A program made the translations under genes and the position numbers. Below are positions 34,081 through 45,112 of a DNA stretch of 64,000 nucleotides, piece by piece (position 1 is the stretch's first letter; every line of letters begins with the position of its first letter). Source of the stretch: Gonocerus acuteangulatus (taxonomy: Eukaryota > Arthropoda > Insecta > Hemiptera > Coreidae); contig OX328123.1 in NCBI GenBank assembly GCA_946811695.1, positions 15,777,538 through 15,841,537 of the forward strand. Direction: 5' to 3'. Under the pieces are notes generated by a model. That model did not search any database. It saw nothing but the letters and a program-made list of their open reading frames with translations, and was not told where the DNA came from.

Positions 34081-34912
34081 CCTATGTACTTTTTTTGTTC
34101 CATCGGAAAGCCATCATTCCTTCTGAAACCCATGTGGGGTATCAAATGAATCGTCTTGGTAAAGAGAACCTATATTGGATGTTTTAAAAAACATTTAGAC
34201 GCATCTTAACAACAACAGTTGTGACTTCTTTCTTAAATGAAGTAAATAATGTCGTAGGGGTTACTGCATAATATTCTTGAAAGCAGATACAAAGTTTCGA
34301 GAAAGTCGAGCCATCTAAATTACAAAGTTTAGGATCAAAAACCCAAAATGTATCGTCTTTGTTCTTATCTTTTTCTTGAAGGCCTTCTACACTTTCCCTA
34401 TTGTGATCTTTATCCTCGGAATAAGGTGCCTGTGTTTTACAGTGTAATAGTTTAGTTAAGAGAGCAATCAATTTGTCCTCTAGAGTACTGTCATCTGGAA
34501 GAGCTTCTAACTTTTCTAGTCAAGTGATTAGATGTATGTAGGTTGATTATTGGTATCAAATATCAAGCAGTAAGGGGAACTTTATGCAGAATACAAAGTC
34601 TCTGGTTTTATATGAAGCACAAAAGCCAGTAGGTATTCGACAACTAAATTTTAATTAAAACTTAGAAAAAAGTAATGAGATCCCAAAAAAACATAAATGT
34701 GAAATAGAGGCCAAGTTCCTCCCCCACAAAGATACACCTTACCATCCTACACTCCAAAAAAGTGGTATGAGTTGGTGTATTAAGTGTACCATATTTTCAA
34801 CCAAAAATATTTGCCAATACAAGAGATGATACAAGAAAGAAATGTCCAAGTTCATTACTTGGAAGACCTCATAGTTACTTACTAAGAACAGTAAAGACAC
34901 TTCAACTGGCCT
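34081..34912. other. Spacer with an unassigned 95-codon minus frame
   Basis: 34184-34471 on the minus strand is open for 95 codons with normal amino-acid variety (for example DDTFWVFDPKLCNLDGSTFS), but I recognise no domain. It lies downstream of the LINE fragment at 34913-35450 in the same orientation and might be transposon-derived. Confidence 0.3.
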
Positions 34913-35450
34913 TTAAAAACAACAATAAAAGTACTTATATCCAGGTACTAAAACATCACTTTCTTCAACCAGGTATATTCTTAAATTTGGCAATGTTTTA
35001 TTTTTGCCGAAATTATCTTCAGAGAGAAAACTGAACATTCTCCAGGAGTTCAGACACATACGAGTGAAGTCTTCTAACCAATTTATGATCCACCGGTATA
35101 CAGGGTTGTAGGGAAAACGATATTTCTTTTTGACTTCATTTTTTATGTATATGAGTATTTTGAGATGGTAGGGCAATTCTTTTACTCCTACGTGAGGGGA
35201 TGTGTTTATTGGGGTGCATTTTGAGGGACAATTTTAATGTTATCAATAAAAGCATTTATATGGAAGTTCAGATCATTGGGGTTATTTATTATTGCATTAA
35301 CGGGTATGTTGCCATTTAAAATTAGTCTATATTTTTGCCAGTTAGTCTGCTTATAGTTGAGTGTTTCCCTGGTTGATTCGATTTTTAATGTATCAACAGA
35401 ATAAAACTGAATCGCATTCATGTCATTAGTGCACCAAAGAAATTCATCCG
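34913..35450 (-). pseudogene. Jockey/I-like LINE ORF2 fragment (endonuclease-RT linker)
   Basis: Two consecutive minus-strand frames (35206-35421, then 34913-35176) read RETLNYKQTNWQKYRLILNG, a run of INAFIDNIKIVPQNAPQ, then LPYHLKILIYIKNEVKKKYR. The order (TNW motif, F-x2-I-x2-A-like helix, then L-x-I-x-K/R-N-x4-R) matches the segment between the APE endonuclease and reverse transcriptase of Jockey/I-group LINEs. It is interrupted by stops and lacks both catalytic domains. A fragment only. Confidence 0.55.
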
Positions 35451-35993
35451 ATTGAGTACAAATCTTCTTTCCAACTTTAAAATCTGTCTTTTGTAATGTT
35501 TTTAATGACTTTTTAAATATTATTGACGACTAGGATTTCATAAAATTTCGGATTTAAAAGCACATTAAACTTTTGTTGGATATATATTCAAATAATAAAA
35601 TTTCTTATTCGTCTTTTCCGTGTATAAAGACTGTAAGAAGACCTTTTCGAATCGAAAAAGGCAGTAGTCCTTGAGTAGGTCTCCTCTCCTGTTTTACAAG
35701 CTGAAATATTTCCGTGGTGCAGAGGGGGACTCCAGACAGCCAGCAAGGCCACCCCGTTCCAAAGATACACAGCAGGGGTGAAGACCTCGGAGGTTAAGGC
35801 AGGACGATATTTCCGGAGCATTTATATATATACACCAACATGTACCCCTGCATTCAACTAACTCCACAACGGGGCACTAAACATTCGTAGGGCTAAACGG
35901 AATAGGGAGGATGTTTCAGAGTCATAATATGACATTTATATGTAGATACCTCACTTTTAGGTGCTTAGTGCTTAGTGCTCTCTCGAGATCAAA
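35451..35993. other. Spacer with an unassigned 77-codon minus frame
   Basis: 35588-35821 (minus) reads PALTSEVFTPAVYLWNGVAL and ends at a stop near AT-rich DNA. The patch is GC-richer than its surroundings, but no family was recognised. Confidence 0.3.
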
Positions 35994-36788
35994 TAAAAGT
36001 CCGTCACGCAGGAGCAGCATAACTAAGCACTTTCCTCAGAATTTGGGTAGTATAAACTGCTTTCCAGAACAATTTGCTTAAAAAATCCTACTACACTACT
36101 TAATAAATACAAAAAACCTCATATTTTCGTCTTTTGATCTGACGCAGGAATAGGATACAGTCCCTCTAGTGGTAGAAAGCGCTCCTTGCGGCGGCCTTAC
36201 GAACCTATGTCTGGCAAGCTAATTCTATTGAAATATATTACAAAGTAAACCCCCCTTTCCGATTGACCGATTTAGCTCATTCTTACAACACTTCTTTCTC
36301 ATGAGTTACTCACAACGTATACCGCGTTTCGTTACAATACAGCAGAAATTACGACCGGTATGAGTATATTAGTAATTTAGTTCCGGAGTAAACCCCCCTC
36401 CTAATGAACCGATTTAGTTCATTTTTACCTCTAGATTACCACTACAAATACCGAGTTTCGTCGAAATATAACAAAAATCACGGCTGGTAGTGGCGAACGG
36501 GTATTGTGGGTCTGAAGTAAACCCCCCCTCCTAATGAACCGATTTAGTTTATTTTTACATCTCACTTTTCTCTATATATTTCCACAACGAATACAAAGTT
36601 TCGTTGAAATATTACAAATATTACGGCTGACATGGTCAAATTAGTGTTTTGGGTTCGGGGTAAACCCCCCTTCCGGTGGACCAATTTTGGTGGTTAACGA
36701 ACTCGTTCAATCGTTTGCTAATTGAATGCTATATTCGAAATTTCGTGACGAAAAAACAAAAACTCTGGCAGCTATCGTGTTAACATAC

Positions 36789-36867
<79 letters not shown>

Positions 36868-36992
36868 AATTTTAACGGGGGTCATTTTCGGTGTCTACTA
36901 AGTAGGATCGATAAAGATTTGAAGAAATTTTTCAAAAATTCCGTCAAGAGTGCAACCTCAATAGCTACTTTCCTTCGGAGGAAAGTGCTAAA
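35994..36992 (+). mobile_element. HINE-A copy 2
   Basis: Left end AAAAGTCCGTCACGCAGGAG, subterminal AGCACTTTCCTC, internal CCGATTTAG repeats (fewer than in copy 1), central (TA)n at 36790-36866, AAATTTTAACGGGGGTCATT segment and terminal ACTTTCCTTCGGAGGAAAGT hairpin followed by GCTAAAAA. Non-coding. Confidence 0.8.
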
Positions 36993-37181
36993 AAACATCA
37001 TCAGTAATAAGAAATATTAATAAACCCCATAAGAACCATAAGTAGAGATGAACTTGTTCTATATTTGCTATTGACAAGAGAACAAGAATAAGTAATGTCG
37101 GTTTCCAAAATTCTGCCTGTTTATGTTGACTACTTTTCAATTTATTTGAGTTTAAATTTTTTTGTTTATTATAGCATTATT
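36993..37181. other. Short spacer
   Basis: Unassigned AT-rich DNA upstream of a LINE 3' fragment. Confidence 0.4.
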
Positions 37182-37678
37182 TAATGCGGACCGACATGCT
37201 AAACTTGTAACAGGAAAAGAAACTTACCAACCACTTAAGTCATACTACAAAAACGCATCAAGGTACATTGACCAAACTATCTTAAATAATTAGCAACTAG
37301 ACTGGACTAACACTACAGAAAACAAATTAAGGACAGTGAAGTCTACACTTAAAGATTGGCCTTGGTCATATGGAAGATCACGGCGTGAGGAAGTAGCAGT
37401 AGCAAGACTACGCATTGGCCACAGCAGTCTGACTGACGAGTACCTTATGACAAATACGGACAAACCAAGATGTGGATCCTGCAACACAGTCCTCACAATC
37501 AAACATATAATGACTGAGCGCTACTTAAGACATGATCTAGATATACCATATGACATGACAGAACCCCTTGGAGATGACAGCCGCCATATTGACACAATAC
37601 TGAAACATTTAAAGAACATAAACATCTACGGTAAAATATAACACCAAAACGAATACCAAGCCAAATTTTCTAATAAAA
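37182..37678 (+). pseudogene. Jockey/I-like LINE ORF2 C-terminus
   Basis: Reads NADRHAKLVTGKETYQPLKS (end of the RNase H domain), a stop near 37291, then ENKLRTVKSTL, RREEVAVARLRIGHSSLTDE, RCGSCNTVLTIKHIMTERY and a C-terminal NINIYGKI ending at 37641. The RLRIGH..T....L block with C-x2-C...H is typical of the tail of Jockey/I-group ORF2 proteins. The fourth zinc ligand is replaced (TERY where TEC is usual). 5'-truncated and dead. Confidence 0.75.
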
Positions 37679-37686
37679 GCATAGCA

Positions 37687-37874
37687 GGGGTCTCCCGTGG
37701 TCTAGTGGCTAGCGCGCTAGATTCATAAGCGGGAGATGGTAGGTTCGATCCCCACCGGCGACAGGAATTTTCTCATCTCAGGGCTCGCTGAGAAAATTCC
37801 TGGCTGCACCCTGGACTTTGGCGCTAATGGCCACGATTTGTCGATGCGCCGTGAAAAAAAAAAAAAAAAAAAGT
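37687..37874 (+). mobile_element. tRNA-derived SINE, family 1, with target duplication
   Basis: The head has the A box GTGGTCTAGTGGC and B box GGTTCGATCCCC. The body runs GGAATTTTCTCATCTCAGGG, GCTGAGAAAATTCCTGGCTG, TGGACTTTGGCGCTAATGG, then an 18-nt A tail. GCATAGCA flanks it on both sides (37679-37686, 37875-37882), an 8-bp target duplication. It landed in the 3' UTR of the LINE fragment just upstream. Confidence 0.85.
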
Positions 37875-37882
37875 GCATAGCA

Positions 37883-38264
37883 AAGATAAGAAAAAATGTA
37901 ACTCGTTTAAACATAAGATGAGCCAACAGACCATTTTATCTCAACCAAAACTTACTGAAGAAGATGCACATTTTTTTAGCGTTGCACAAAAAATCAATAA
38001 ATAAATTATTATCTGTTTTTGTTTTTTGTTGGTGTTTTTTTTTATGTAGACACTTATTTATTCTGTGCTGAAATTTGGATCTCCCAAGACGCCACTTAAA
38101 CCATGTTATGCTTTGGGAATTCGATCAAGCAGAAAATGCTGCTTCAACTTATCAAAAAATTGTAGAAATATATATCAGAAAGCAGTGAACGATTTCGACC
38201 TCGTACAGGTCTACCAACAGAGCTTGACGGCCAACTCCTGCAGGCTACTGTAGAAGAAAATGTA
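37883..38264. other. LINE 3' UTR remnant and spacer
   Basis: Continues past the SINE with AAGATAAGAAAAAATG sequence that presumably belongs to the LINE 3' end, then unassigned DNA. Confidence 0.35.
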
Positions 38265-38679
38265 CCTGGGCAATACTGGAATAATTTATTTCTCAAATAA
38301 TTAAAATGATTATTCATGAAATAATAATTTCCGAAATAATGGAAATTCTTTAAATGTTATTTCATAGTTAAATAAAACTATCTTCATCAGATAACTAGAT
38401 GTATTTATTCCTTGAATAATTATTTGAAAATTTGATCATTCTTTGAAATAAATCAACATATTTCTAAAAGCTTTATTTCTGAAATAACTATTTGGTCATT
38501 GATATTTCAGAGTTTTTTATTTATGAAATAAATTATTTCACAGAAAAGCAAAATAATTATTTCCGAAATAACTTCATAATGAACGTAACGTTTGTACTGG
38601 ATGAGAATAATGGGAGTGGTTAATACTACCCTCAAAACAGGGGTTAAGGAGATAATCCATCTAACATTATTATTGGGGT

Positions 38680-38850
38680 CTCCCCGTGGTCTAGTGGTTA
38701 ACGCCTTAGATTCTCTTGCGGGGGATGGAGGGTTCGATTCCCACCGGCAGGAATTTTCTCATCTAACGGCTCGTTGAGAAAATTCATGGATGTACCTTGG
38801 ATGTTGGCGATAATGGCCCAGATATCGATGCGGCGTAAAAAAAAAATAAT
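38680..38850 (+). mobile_element. tRNA-derived SINE, family 1
   Basis: CCCCGTGGTCTAGTGGTTAA (A box), GGAGGGTTCGATTCCCACCG (B box), GCTCGTTGAGAAAATTC body, GGATGTTGGCGATAATGGCC and a GCGGCGTAAAA tail. Nested within the palindrome-rich TIR element, so younger than it. No clear target duplication. Confidence 0.8.
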
Positions 38851-38877
38851 AACTTTTAAATCATACTTTCTTAAATC

Positions 38878-38960
38878 ATATATTTTTTTTTTGATGCCCC
38901 ATTGACTTGTGGGGCATTAGCGCCAACATCCAAGGTGGAATTCGATCCCCCCCCCCAAAA
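38878..38960 (-). mobile_element. SINE family 1 tail fragment
   Basis: The minus strand shows TTGGATGTTGGCGCTAATGC, the 3' body of the family, followed by an inverted GCCCCA/TGGGGC hairpin. Confidence 0.45.
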
Positions 38961-39225
38961 AAAGAGAAAAAAAAAGACAGGAACACGTGTATTTTGATGA
39001 AATTTTCTCATAAATTAAGATATCAGAACATATTATTTGATCAAATAATCATTAAGGAAATAAATATCTCATCAATCATGAAATAATTTATTCCGTGAAA
39101 TAATTATTTCAGAAATAATATTAAAAAAAATGATAAAATAAATTATTTCTGAAATAATCTGTTAAGGTTATTTCATGATTTATTTCGAAAATATTATTTC
39201 AAATAAATTATGCCCAGGTCTAGAA

Positions 39226-40372
39226 GAAAATCCTGTTGCAACAGTCTACCGACATTACTTATGGAATGACCTGATACTAATCTTGTTGTAACAATCTACC
39301 GACATTACTTATGGAATGACCTGATACTAATCTTGTTGTAACAGTCTACCGACATTACTTATGGAATGACCTGATACTAATCCTGTTGTAACAGTCTACC
39401 GACATTACTTATGGAATGACCTGATACTAATCCTGTTGTAACAGTCTACCGACATTACTTACGGAATGACCTGATACTAATCCTGTTGTAACATTCTACC
39501 GACATTACTTACGGAATGACCTGATACTAATCCTGTTGTAACAGTCTACCGACATTACTTACGGAATGACCTGATACTAATCCTGTTGTAACAGTCTACC
39601 GACATTACTTATGGAATGACCTGATACTAATCCTGTTGTAACAGTCTACCGACATTACTTATGGAATGACGTGATACTAATCCTGTTGTAACAGTCTACC
39701 GACATTACTTATGGAATGACCTGATACTAATCCTGCTGTAACAGTCTACCGACATTACTTATGGAATGACCTGATACTAATCCTGTTGTAACAGTCTACC
39801 GACATTACTTATGGAATGACCTGATACTAATCCTGTTGTAACAGTCTACCGACATTACTTACGGAATGACCTGATACTAATCCTGTTGTAACAGTCTACC
39901 GACATTACTTATAGAATGACCTGATACTAATCCTGTTGTAACAGTCTACCGACATTACTTATGGAATGACCTGATACTAATCCTGTTGTAACAGTCTACC
40001 GACATTGCTTACGGAATGACCTGATACTAATCCTGTTGTAACAGTCTACCGACATTACTTACGGAATGACCTGATACTAATCCTGTTGTAACAGTCTACC
40101 GACATTACTTATGGAATGACCTGATACTAATCCTGTTGTAACTGTCTACCGACATTACTTATGGAATGACCTGATACTAATCCTGTTGTAACAGTCTACC
40201 GACATTACTTATGGAATGACCTGATACTAATCCTGTTGTAACAGTCTACCGACATTACTTACGGAATGACCTGATACTAATCCTGTTGTAACAGTCTACC
40301 GACATTACTTATAGAATGACCTGATACTAATCCTGTTGTAACAGTCTACCGACATTACTTATGGAATGATCT
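39226..40372. repeat. 50-bp minisatellite, about 23 copies
   Basis: Units containing CTGTTGTAACAGTCTACC, GACATTACTTATGGAATGAC and CTGATACTAAT recur every 50 bp with few substitutions (mainly TATGG/TACGG/TATAG). No variable spacers, so not a CRISPR. Each unit holds a small inverted word, CTGTTGTAACAG. Confidence 0.95.
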
Positions 40373-41044
40373 AATCTTGTTTGATAAGATCCAATCTATA
40401 AATGTATCTATAGACTAATTTTAATCACAACTAAAAATGCATACATTTTAGAAAATAAATGATGTATCTTTAGTCTGCTTCAGTTTGTGCCTCAAAATGA
40501 CACATATTAATCCATTGTATAATATAACTACGTATATTAACCAAATAACAATATTTAGGCACATATACATATACAATATTTAATATACTTTTTAGACTGT
40601 CAAACATCTTAGATCTAACTTTTTTTAAAATGTTGTTATATTTCCAATATCTAATGCACTTCCCCCCAAAGAAACATTGTGTCCCAACACAAACCCTACA
40701 TTTTACTTGTAGACACCTCATAGGGAAATCAAATAACGAAAATCTCCAACCAAGATTATTTATTTATTTGGTTTTAGAGCTAGGAACTGGGCAATTAGCT
40801 CTATAAACATGTAGAATGCAAACGAAATAAAAGATCTAGAACATCAAAAATAAAACATTTAAATAAAAAATGAAATAACTAAATCTATCAACATTAATAC
40901 TATACAAGGCAAAAAGCGAAAAAATAAAATAATAAAAATACCAAACGTAAAAGTCAACTATAAAATAAAAAGCAGGTAAGTAATAAATTATTTTTAATAA
41001 ACTAAATATGCGATCTTTTCGTGTTATTTTCTACAAAAAAATTA
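40373..41044. other. Spacer, no gene seen
   Basis: AT-rich. An 83-codon minus frame at 40470-40721 has no recognised domain. 40750-41000 is A-rich. Confidence 0.4.
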
Positions 41045-41695
41045 ATTTTAACATATTTGATTTTTTTGTTTTTGCTATATTTCTTCGTACATGTTTATCT
41101 GTTTTAAAAAGTCTAATATAATGGATATGTGTGGGCTACCATCTATCAAAAGTTCGTACATATCACGTGGTATGTTGATGTTTTTACGTTTCCTGCAGTC
41201 TGTCAGTAAGTGTTTTACAGTTAATGTCTTATTGCATTCTGTACATAGTGGTATGTCTTGTTTTGTCATCAAGTAAGAGTGAGTTCGTAGTGTATGTCCA
41301 ATTCTAAGTCTTGTAAGGACTACTTCTTCTCTCCGGCAGCTTCTATAGCTGGAGTTCCGTTGTTTTATGAATGGCTTTATCTCCCGAAGCTTGTTATCGT
41401 TCAAAGATAACCATTCAGCCTGCCATTTATTGAGTACGTGAGTCCTTACAACCTGTTTCATGTCGGGTTCTATAATCAGTAAAAAGTCTTCAGTACGACG
41501 TTTTGTAGCTAGCTTTGCCAGGATGTCTACGTCAGTCGTTTTCAGTAACGTATAGTGTCCTGGTGTCCAGAGCATAGTGATCCCAATGTTGTGTGTTTAT
41601 TTGTTCAAGAATATCTGTGACTATTGGATGAATGTTGTAACTGTCTGTGAGGGAGAACAAAGAACTTAAAGAGTCTGTGAATAGGGTGATGGGTT
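41045..41695 (-). pseudogene. Jockey/I-like LINE ORF2 RNase H and C-terminus
   Basis: On the minus strand the frame opens with TLFTDSLSSLFSLTDSYNIH (RNase H TDS motif with catalytic Asp). A frameshift at about 41570 leads to MLWTPGHYTLLKTTDVDILA (the W-x-PGH motif), followed by RREEVVLTRLRIGHTLRTHS and PLCTECNKTLTVKHLLTDC (C-x2-C...H...C zinc knuckle-like) and a stop after NMYEEI at 41075. The reverse transcriptase is absent, so it is a 5'-truncated copy. It is the best preserved of the LINE tails here: 166 codons without a stop after the frameshift. Confidence 0.8.
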
Positions 41696-42110
41696 TCTAC
41701 CAAAATTACTGAAGCACTCTTCAGCAGAAAAACAAGAAGAATCAATAAATTTTCAATTTCTTTTTCTACTGAGATCCTTTTAATAAAGGTTTACAGTTTG
41801 AAGACGACCAGCACCATAAGTAGATTACATAACGAAACAAGTTCTTCAGGGCTTATTACCAAATGGCGAAAAACTAAAGCAACATTCTAATGAGGTCAGC
41901 TGAAATATTTTCGTTTAAAAAAAAAATATCTCAACGAAGTGCATATTATCAATGAAAGAGCGTGAGTGCAGCCCGCAAAGTGCCTAGCCGTACTGACACT
42001 AACTCCAAACGCATAGATTACACAGGCCTACTCATATTTCTTTACCCTAGGTCTTCTGCCCCAGAAACCCTATACACACATGCATTTCATTAGGGAGGTT
42101 TGAGCCTTTT
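41696..42110. other. Spacer, no gene seen
   Basis: Contains ACCAAATGGCGAAAAAC near 41860, resembling sequence at 61910 downstream of another LINE tail, so part may be LINE-associated. Confidence 0.35.
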
Positions 42111-42246
42111 AGCACGCTTCTTCCATCCGTAGGGAGGAAACACGCTTATGACGTCGATCTTATGGAGCAATCAGAAAGTACCAATGATAAATGCCCATGT
42201 TTCAGACCCTTACAGATTATGAAAATACCAGTAGCTAAAATTTGTT

Positions 42247-42306
<60 letters not shown>
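42111..42306 (-). mobile_element. HINE-C right-end fragment
   Basis: The plus strand begins with the complement of the family right end (AGCACGCTTCTTCCATCCGT, AGGGAGGAAACACGCTTATG), then TTTCAGACCCTTACAGATTA, and reaches a (TA)n at 42246-42306. The rest of the element is missing. Confidence 0.6.
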
Positions 42307-42309
<3 letters not shown>

Positions 42310-42316
42310 TGTATAT

Positions 42317-42363
42317 GTGGAGTTGTGAAACTCCACTATATATATATATATAGTGGAGTTTCA
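42317..42363. repeat. 38-bp perfect palindrome plus adjoining hairpin
   Basis: 42326-42363 is a perfect palindrome (TGAAACTCCACTATATATA and its complement). GTGGAGTT/AACTCCAC at 42317-42336 adds an overlapping stem. The sequence to the right (TTCAGTTATACGATACCC, then repeated TATACGA-type words to 42550) recalls pogo/Tigger transposon ends. Two such ends meeting head to head would explain the palindrome. Confidence 0.5.
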
Positions 42364-42744
42364 GTTATACGATACCCACTTATATGAAACCTACAGTTCT
42401 ACGAAGAATTTCTTGTTCCCCGGCGAAACTCCATTTAATCCTGTGTAATGAATAATTCACTTGTGCGATAGTCAGTCATACGCAATATTCATTTATACGA
42501 ATGAGAATGTGTTCCCCTGGTGGAAATACTATTCAGCTATACGAAGAGACAACAGCTTTTCCACGAAATGTTCACAGACTTACCAGTGACTTACCCCCAC
42601 CAGTCTCTCTCTTACGCATCTCAGTTCTTCCTTGTGATTCTAGTAGTCCAGCCGTGTTCTATCCACTCTATCTTGTGTGATTTCCTTCGTTTCCGATGTA
42701 ATAACACTGCACGTGCCAGGTGCACGTATATATATATACATACA
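42364..42744. other. Possible pogo-like transposon remnant
   Basis: TTATACGA/CATACGA/CTATACGA words recur at about 15-60 bp spacing, as in pogo/Tigger terminal regions. No transposase frame. Weak. Confidence 0.3.
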
Positions 42745-42875
42745 AATTTGAACGGATGTCAATTTTGAGATCAATGAATTCTGAAATGTTCTATTTAGCA
42801 CTTCCAGATAGCGTCGTAAGGTTCTTGACATAAGCGTGTTTTGTCTCTATGGAAGAAGGGAGGAAACACGTTTAT
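42745..42875 (+). mobile_element. HINE-C right-end fragment
   Basis: Contains GCACTTCCAGATAGCGTCGT and AAGGGAGGAAACACG, the family right-end segment and hairpin side. It ends against a (CA)n/(TA)n tract (42876-42946). Confidence 0.55.
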
Positions 42876-42937
<62 letters not shown>

Positions 42938-42946
42938 ATATATATT
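42876..42946. repeat. (CA)n then (TA)n microsatellite
   Basis: About 24 bp of CA followed by about 47 bp of TA. Confidence 0.95.
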
Positions 42947-43491
42947 TGGTGGTACTGTTTATAATGGGGCATAAAGGTCGAAGTTTGCAGAAAATTAGGA
43001 TCAATTTTAGATAATTCTCATCATTTAAGTGCTCTTAAGATTCTCTGTCATATAATTTGGTTTTCTACAATATTTTTGTCTTTTCTCAGATCAAAAAAGA
43101 CAAACCATAAAGAAAAACATTGTATATTTGAATTTGCTGGTTTGAATAGGAAAGAGAACTCTATGGTTTCTCTTGAGTCTGCCCAGGTTGAGCCCCTGTC
43201 ATGTGGAAGCTGTCTTTGTGGTTGACATAAGCCCAATGCATGCAGGCAAATTTCACATTTGTATTATATGTTGCGTGAAATTGCGCTTTTCTCAATCTGT
43301 CTAGTTGATTCTGCCTCTCTTGTCTTCATATTTTCTGTTTTGTTTGAGAAAAGTCCATCCGTTGCCAACCAGATTTAATACAAAATTCCATTTCATCTTT
43401 ATACCATGCTATCTTACATTTGTGTGACATTATCCGCAAGGCACTTCGTACGTCTCTGTTCTGAAGCATTCAAAGCTTTATAATAGTGTTT
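42947..43491. other. Spacer, no assigned gene
   Basis: A moderately complex sequence; the minus strand at 43240-43470 has normal base use but stops in all frames. Possibly an old transposon piece. Not assigned. Confidence 0.35.
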
Positions 43492-43630
43492 TTAGCACTT
43501 TCCTCCGAAGGAAAGTATTAGCACTTTCCTCCGAAGGAAAGTAACTATTGAGGTTGAACTCATGACGGAAGTTTTGAAAAATTTCTACCTAGTAGACACC
43601 GAAAATGACCCCCGTTAAAATTTAACTTTA

Positions 43631-43706
<76 letters not shown>

Positions 43707-44752
43707 TAACACGATAGCGGCCAGAGTTTTTGTTTTTTCGTCACGAAACGTGGTATATAGCGTTCAATTAGCAAACGATTGAACGAGTTCGTTAACCACC
43801 AAAATCGGTCCACCGGAAGGGGGGATTTTCCCCGAACCCAAAACACTAATTTGACCATGTCAGCCGTAATATTTGTTACATTTCAACGAAACTTGGTATT
43901 CGTAGTGGTATTATAGAGAGCAAAGTGAGATATAAAAATGAACTAAATCGGTTCATTAGAAGGGGGGGGGTTACTCCGGACCCACAATACCAATTCGCCA
44001 CTACCAGCCGTGATTTTTGGTATATTTCGACGAAATTCGGTATTCGTAGTGGTAATCCACAGGTAAATATGTGTTGTAAAAATAAACTAAATCGGTTCAT
44101 TAGGAGGGGGGGTTTACGCCGTACCCAAAATACCAATTCGCCACTACCAGCCGTGATTTTTGGTATATTTCGACGAAACTCGGTATTCGTAGTGGTAATC
44201 TACAGGTAAATATGTGTTGTAAAAATAAACTAAATCGGTTCAGTAGAAGGGGGGTTTACTCCGGACCCAAATTCCTAATATACTCATACCGGTCGTAATT
44301 TCTGCAGTATTGTAACGAAACGCGGTATACGTCGTGGGTAACTCATGAGAAAGAAGTGTTGTAAAAATGAGCTGAATCGGTCAATCGGAAAGCGGGGGTT
44401 TACTTTGTAATATATTTCAATAGAAAAGCCCGCCAGCCGTAGGTTCACAAAGCCGCCGCAAGGAGCTCTTTCTACCACTAGAGGGACTGTATCCTGTTCC
44501 TGCGTTAGATCAAAATACGATAATATGAGGTTTTTTGTATTTATTACGTAGTGTAGTAGGTAGCATGTGTAAACATAACTCTGGAAGCAAATTAATAATT
44601 GATCAGTTACTCATTACAAATTTAAAAGAGAACTATTCATGTTTTATTTTATTTATGTAGGATATTTTAAGCAAATTGTTCTGGAAAGCAGTCTACACTA
44701 CCCAAAGTCTGAGGAAAGTGCTTAGTTATGCAGCTCCTGCTTGACGGACTTT
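43492..44752 (-). mobile_element. HINE-A copy 3, with duplicated terminal hairpin
   Basis: Minus-oriented. The left end is at about 44752 (GTCCGTCAAGCAGGAGCTGC), with the subterminal AGCACTTTCCTC at about 44709-44722. Four internal ~130-bp repeats (ACCACTACGAATACC type), GTGTTAACAC, a (TG)n/(TA)n centre (43636-43708) and the ACGGGGGTCATT segment follow. The terminal hairpin ACTTTCCTTCGGAGGAAAGT is present twice in tandem (43494-43516 and 43520-43542). Frames at 43876-44478 lie in the internal repeats. Confidence 0.8.
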
Positions 44753-45052
44753 TTTTTGTTTGTGTGTGTTTTTTTTTTTTTTTTTGTTTGTTTGTTTTAA
44801 GGCAGTACAACCACTAGAGTCATGGATGCCTATGTATATGTGTGCAATTGAAAATTCATTGACGTAAATATGTAAAAGAGTGTATTTTTTGAATCATATA
44901 TCTAAATTAATCATATACTTAATATTGAATCAATCATATATTTAGACAATGAATATATTTTTATTTAGTAGTTTTTAATAGTTAGAATAAAATAAGATAA
45001 TAAAGGGACAAAAATACTTAAAAATGTGGTGTAAATGCATACACGTAGAATG

Positions 45053-45056
<4 letters not shown>
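44753..45056. other. T-rich spacer
   Basis: T and TG runs just beyond the HINE-A left end, then AT-rich DNA. Confidence 0.4.
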
Positions 45057-45090
<34 letters not shown>

Positions 45091-45112
45091 GCACGCGCCC
45101 GCGCACACACAC
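45057..45112. repeat. (CA)n / (CG)n-interrupted microsatellite
   Basis: CACACA with CGCACGCACGCGCCCGC near its right end. Confidence 0.95.

Larger units (their letters stand above)
38265..39218. mobile_element. TIR element dense in GAAATAATT palindromes, with a nested SINE
   Basis: The left end CCTGGGCA..AATTTATTTC is matched by GAAATAAATTATGCCCAGG at the right. The interior is packed with ATTATTTC and GAAATAAT words in both orientations (for example ATTATTTCCGAAATAA), so it can fold throughout. The host word TAGAAGAAAAT lies near both ends (38251-38261 and 39221-39231), possibly an imperfect target duplication. A SINE (38680-38850) and a SINE fragment (38878-38960) sit inside. Confidence 0.55.
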
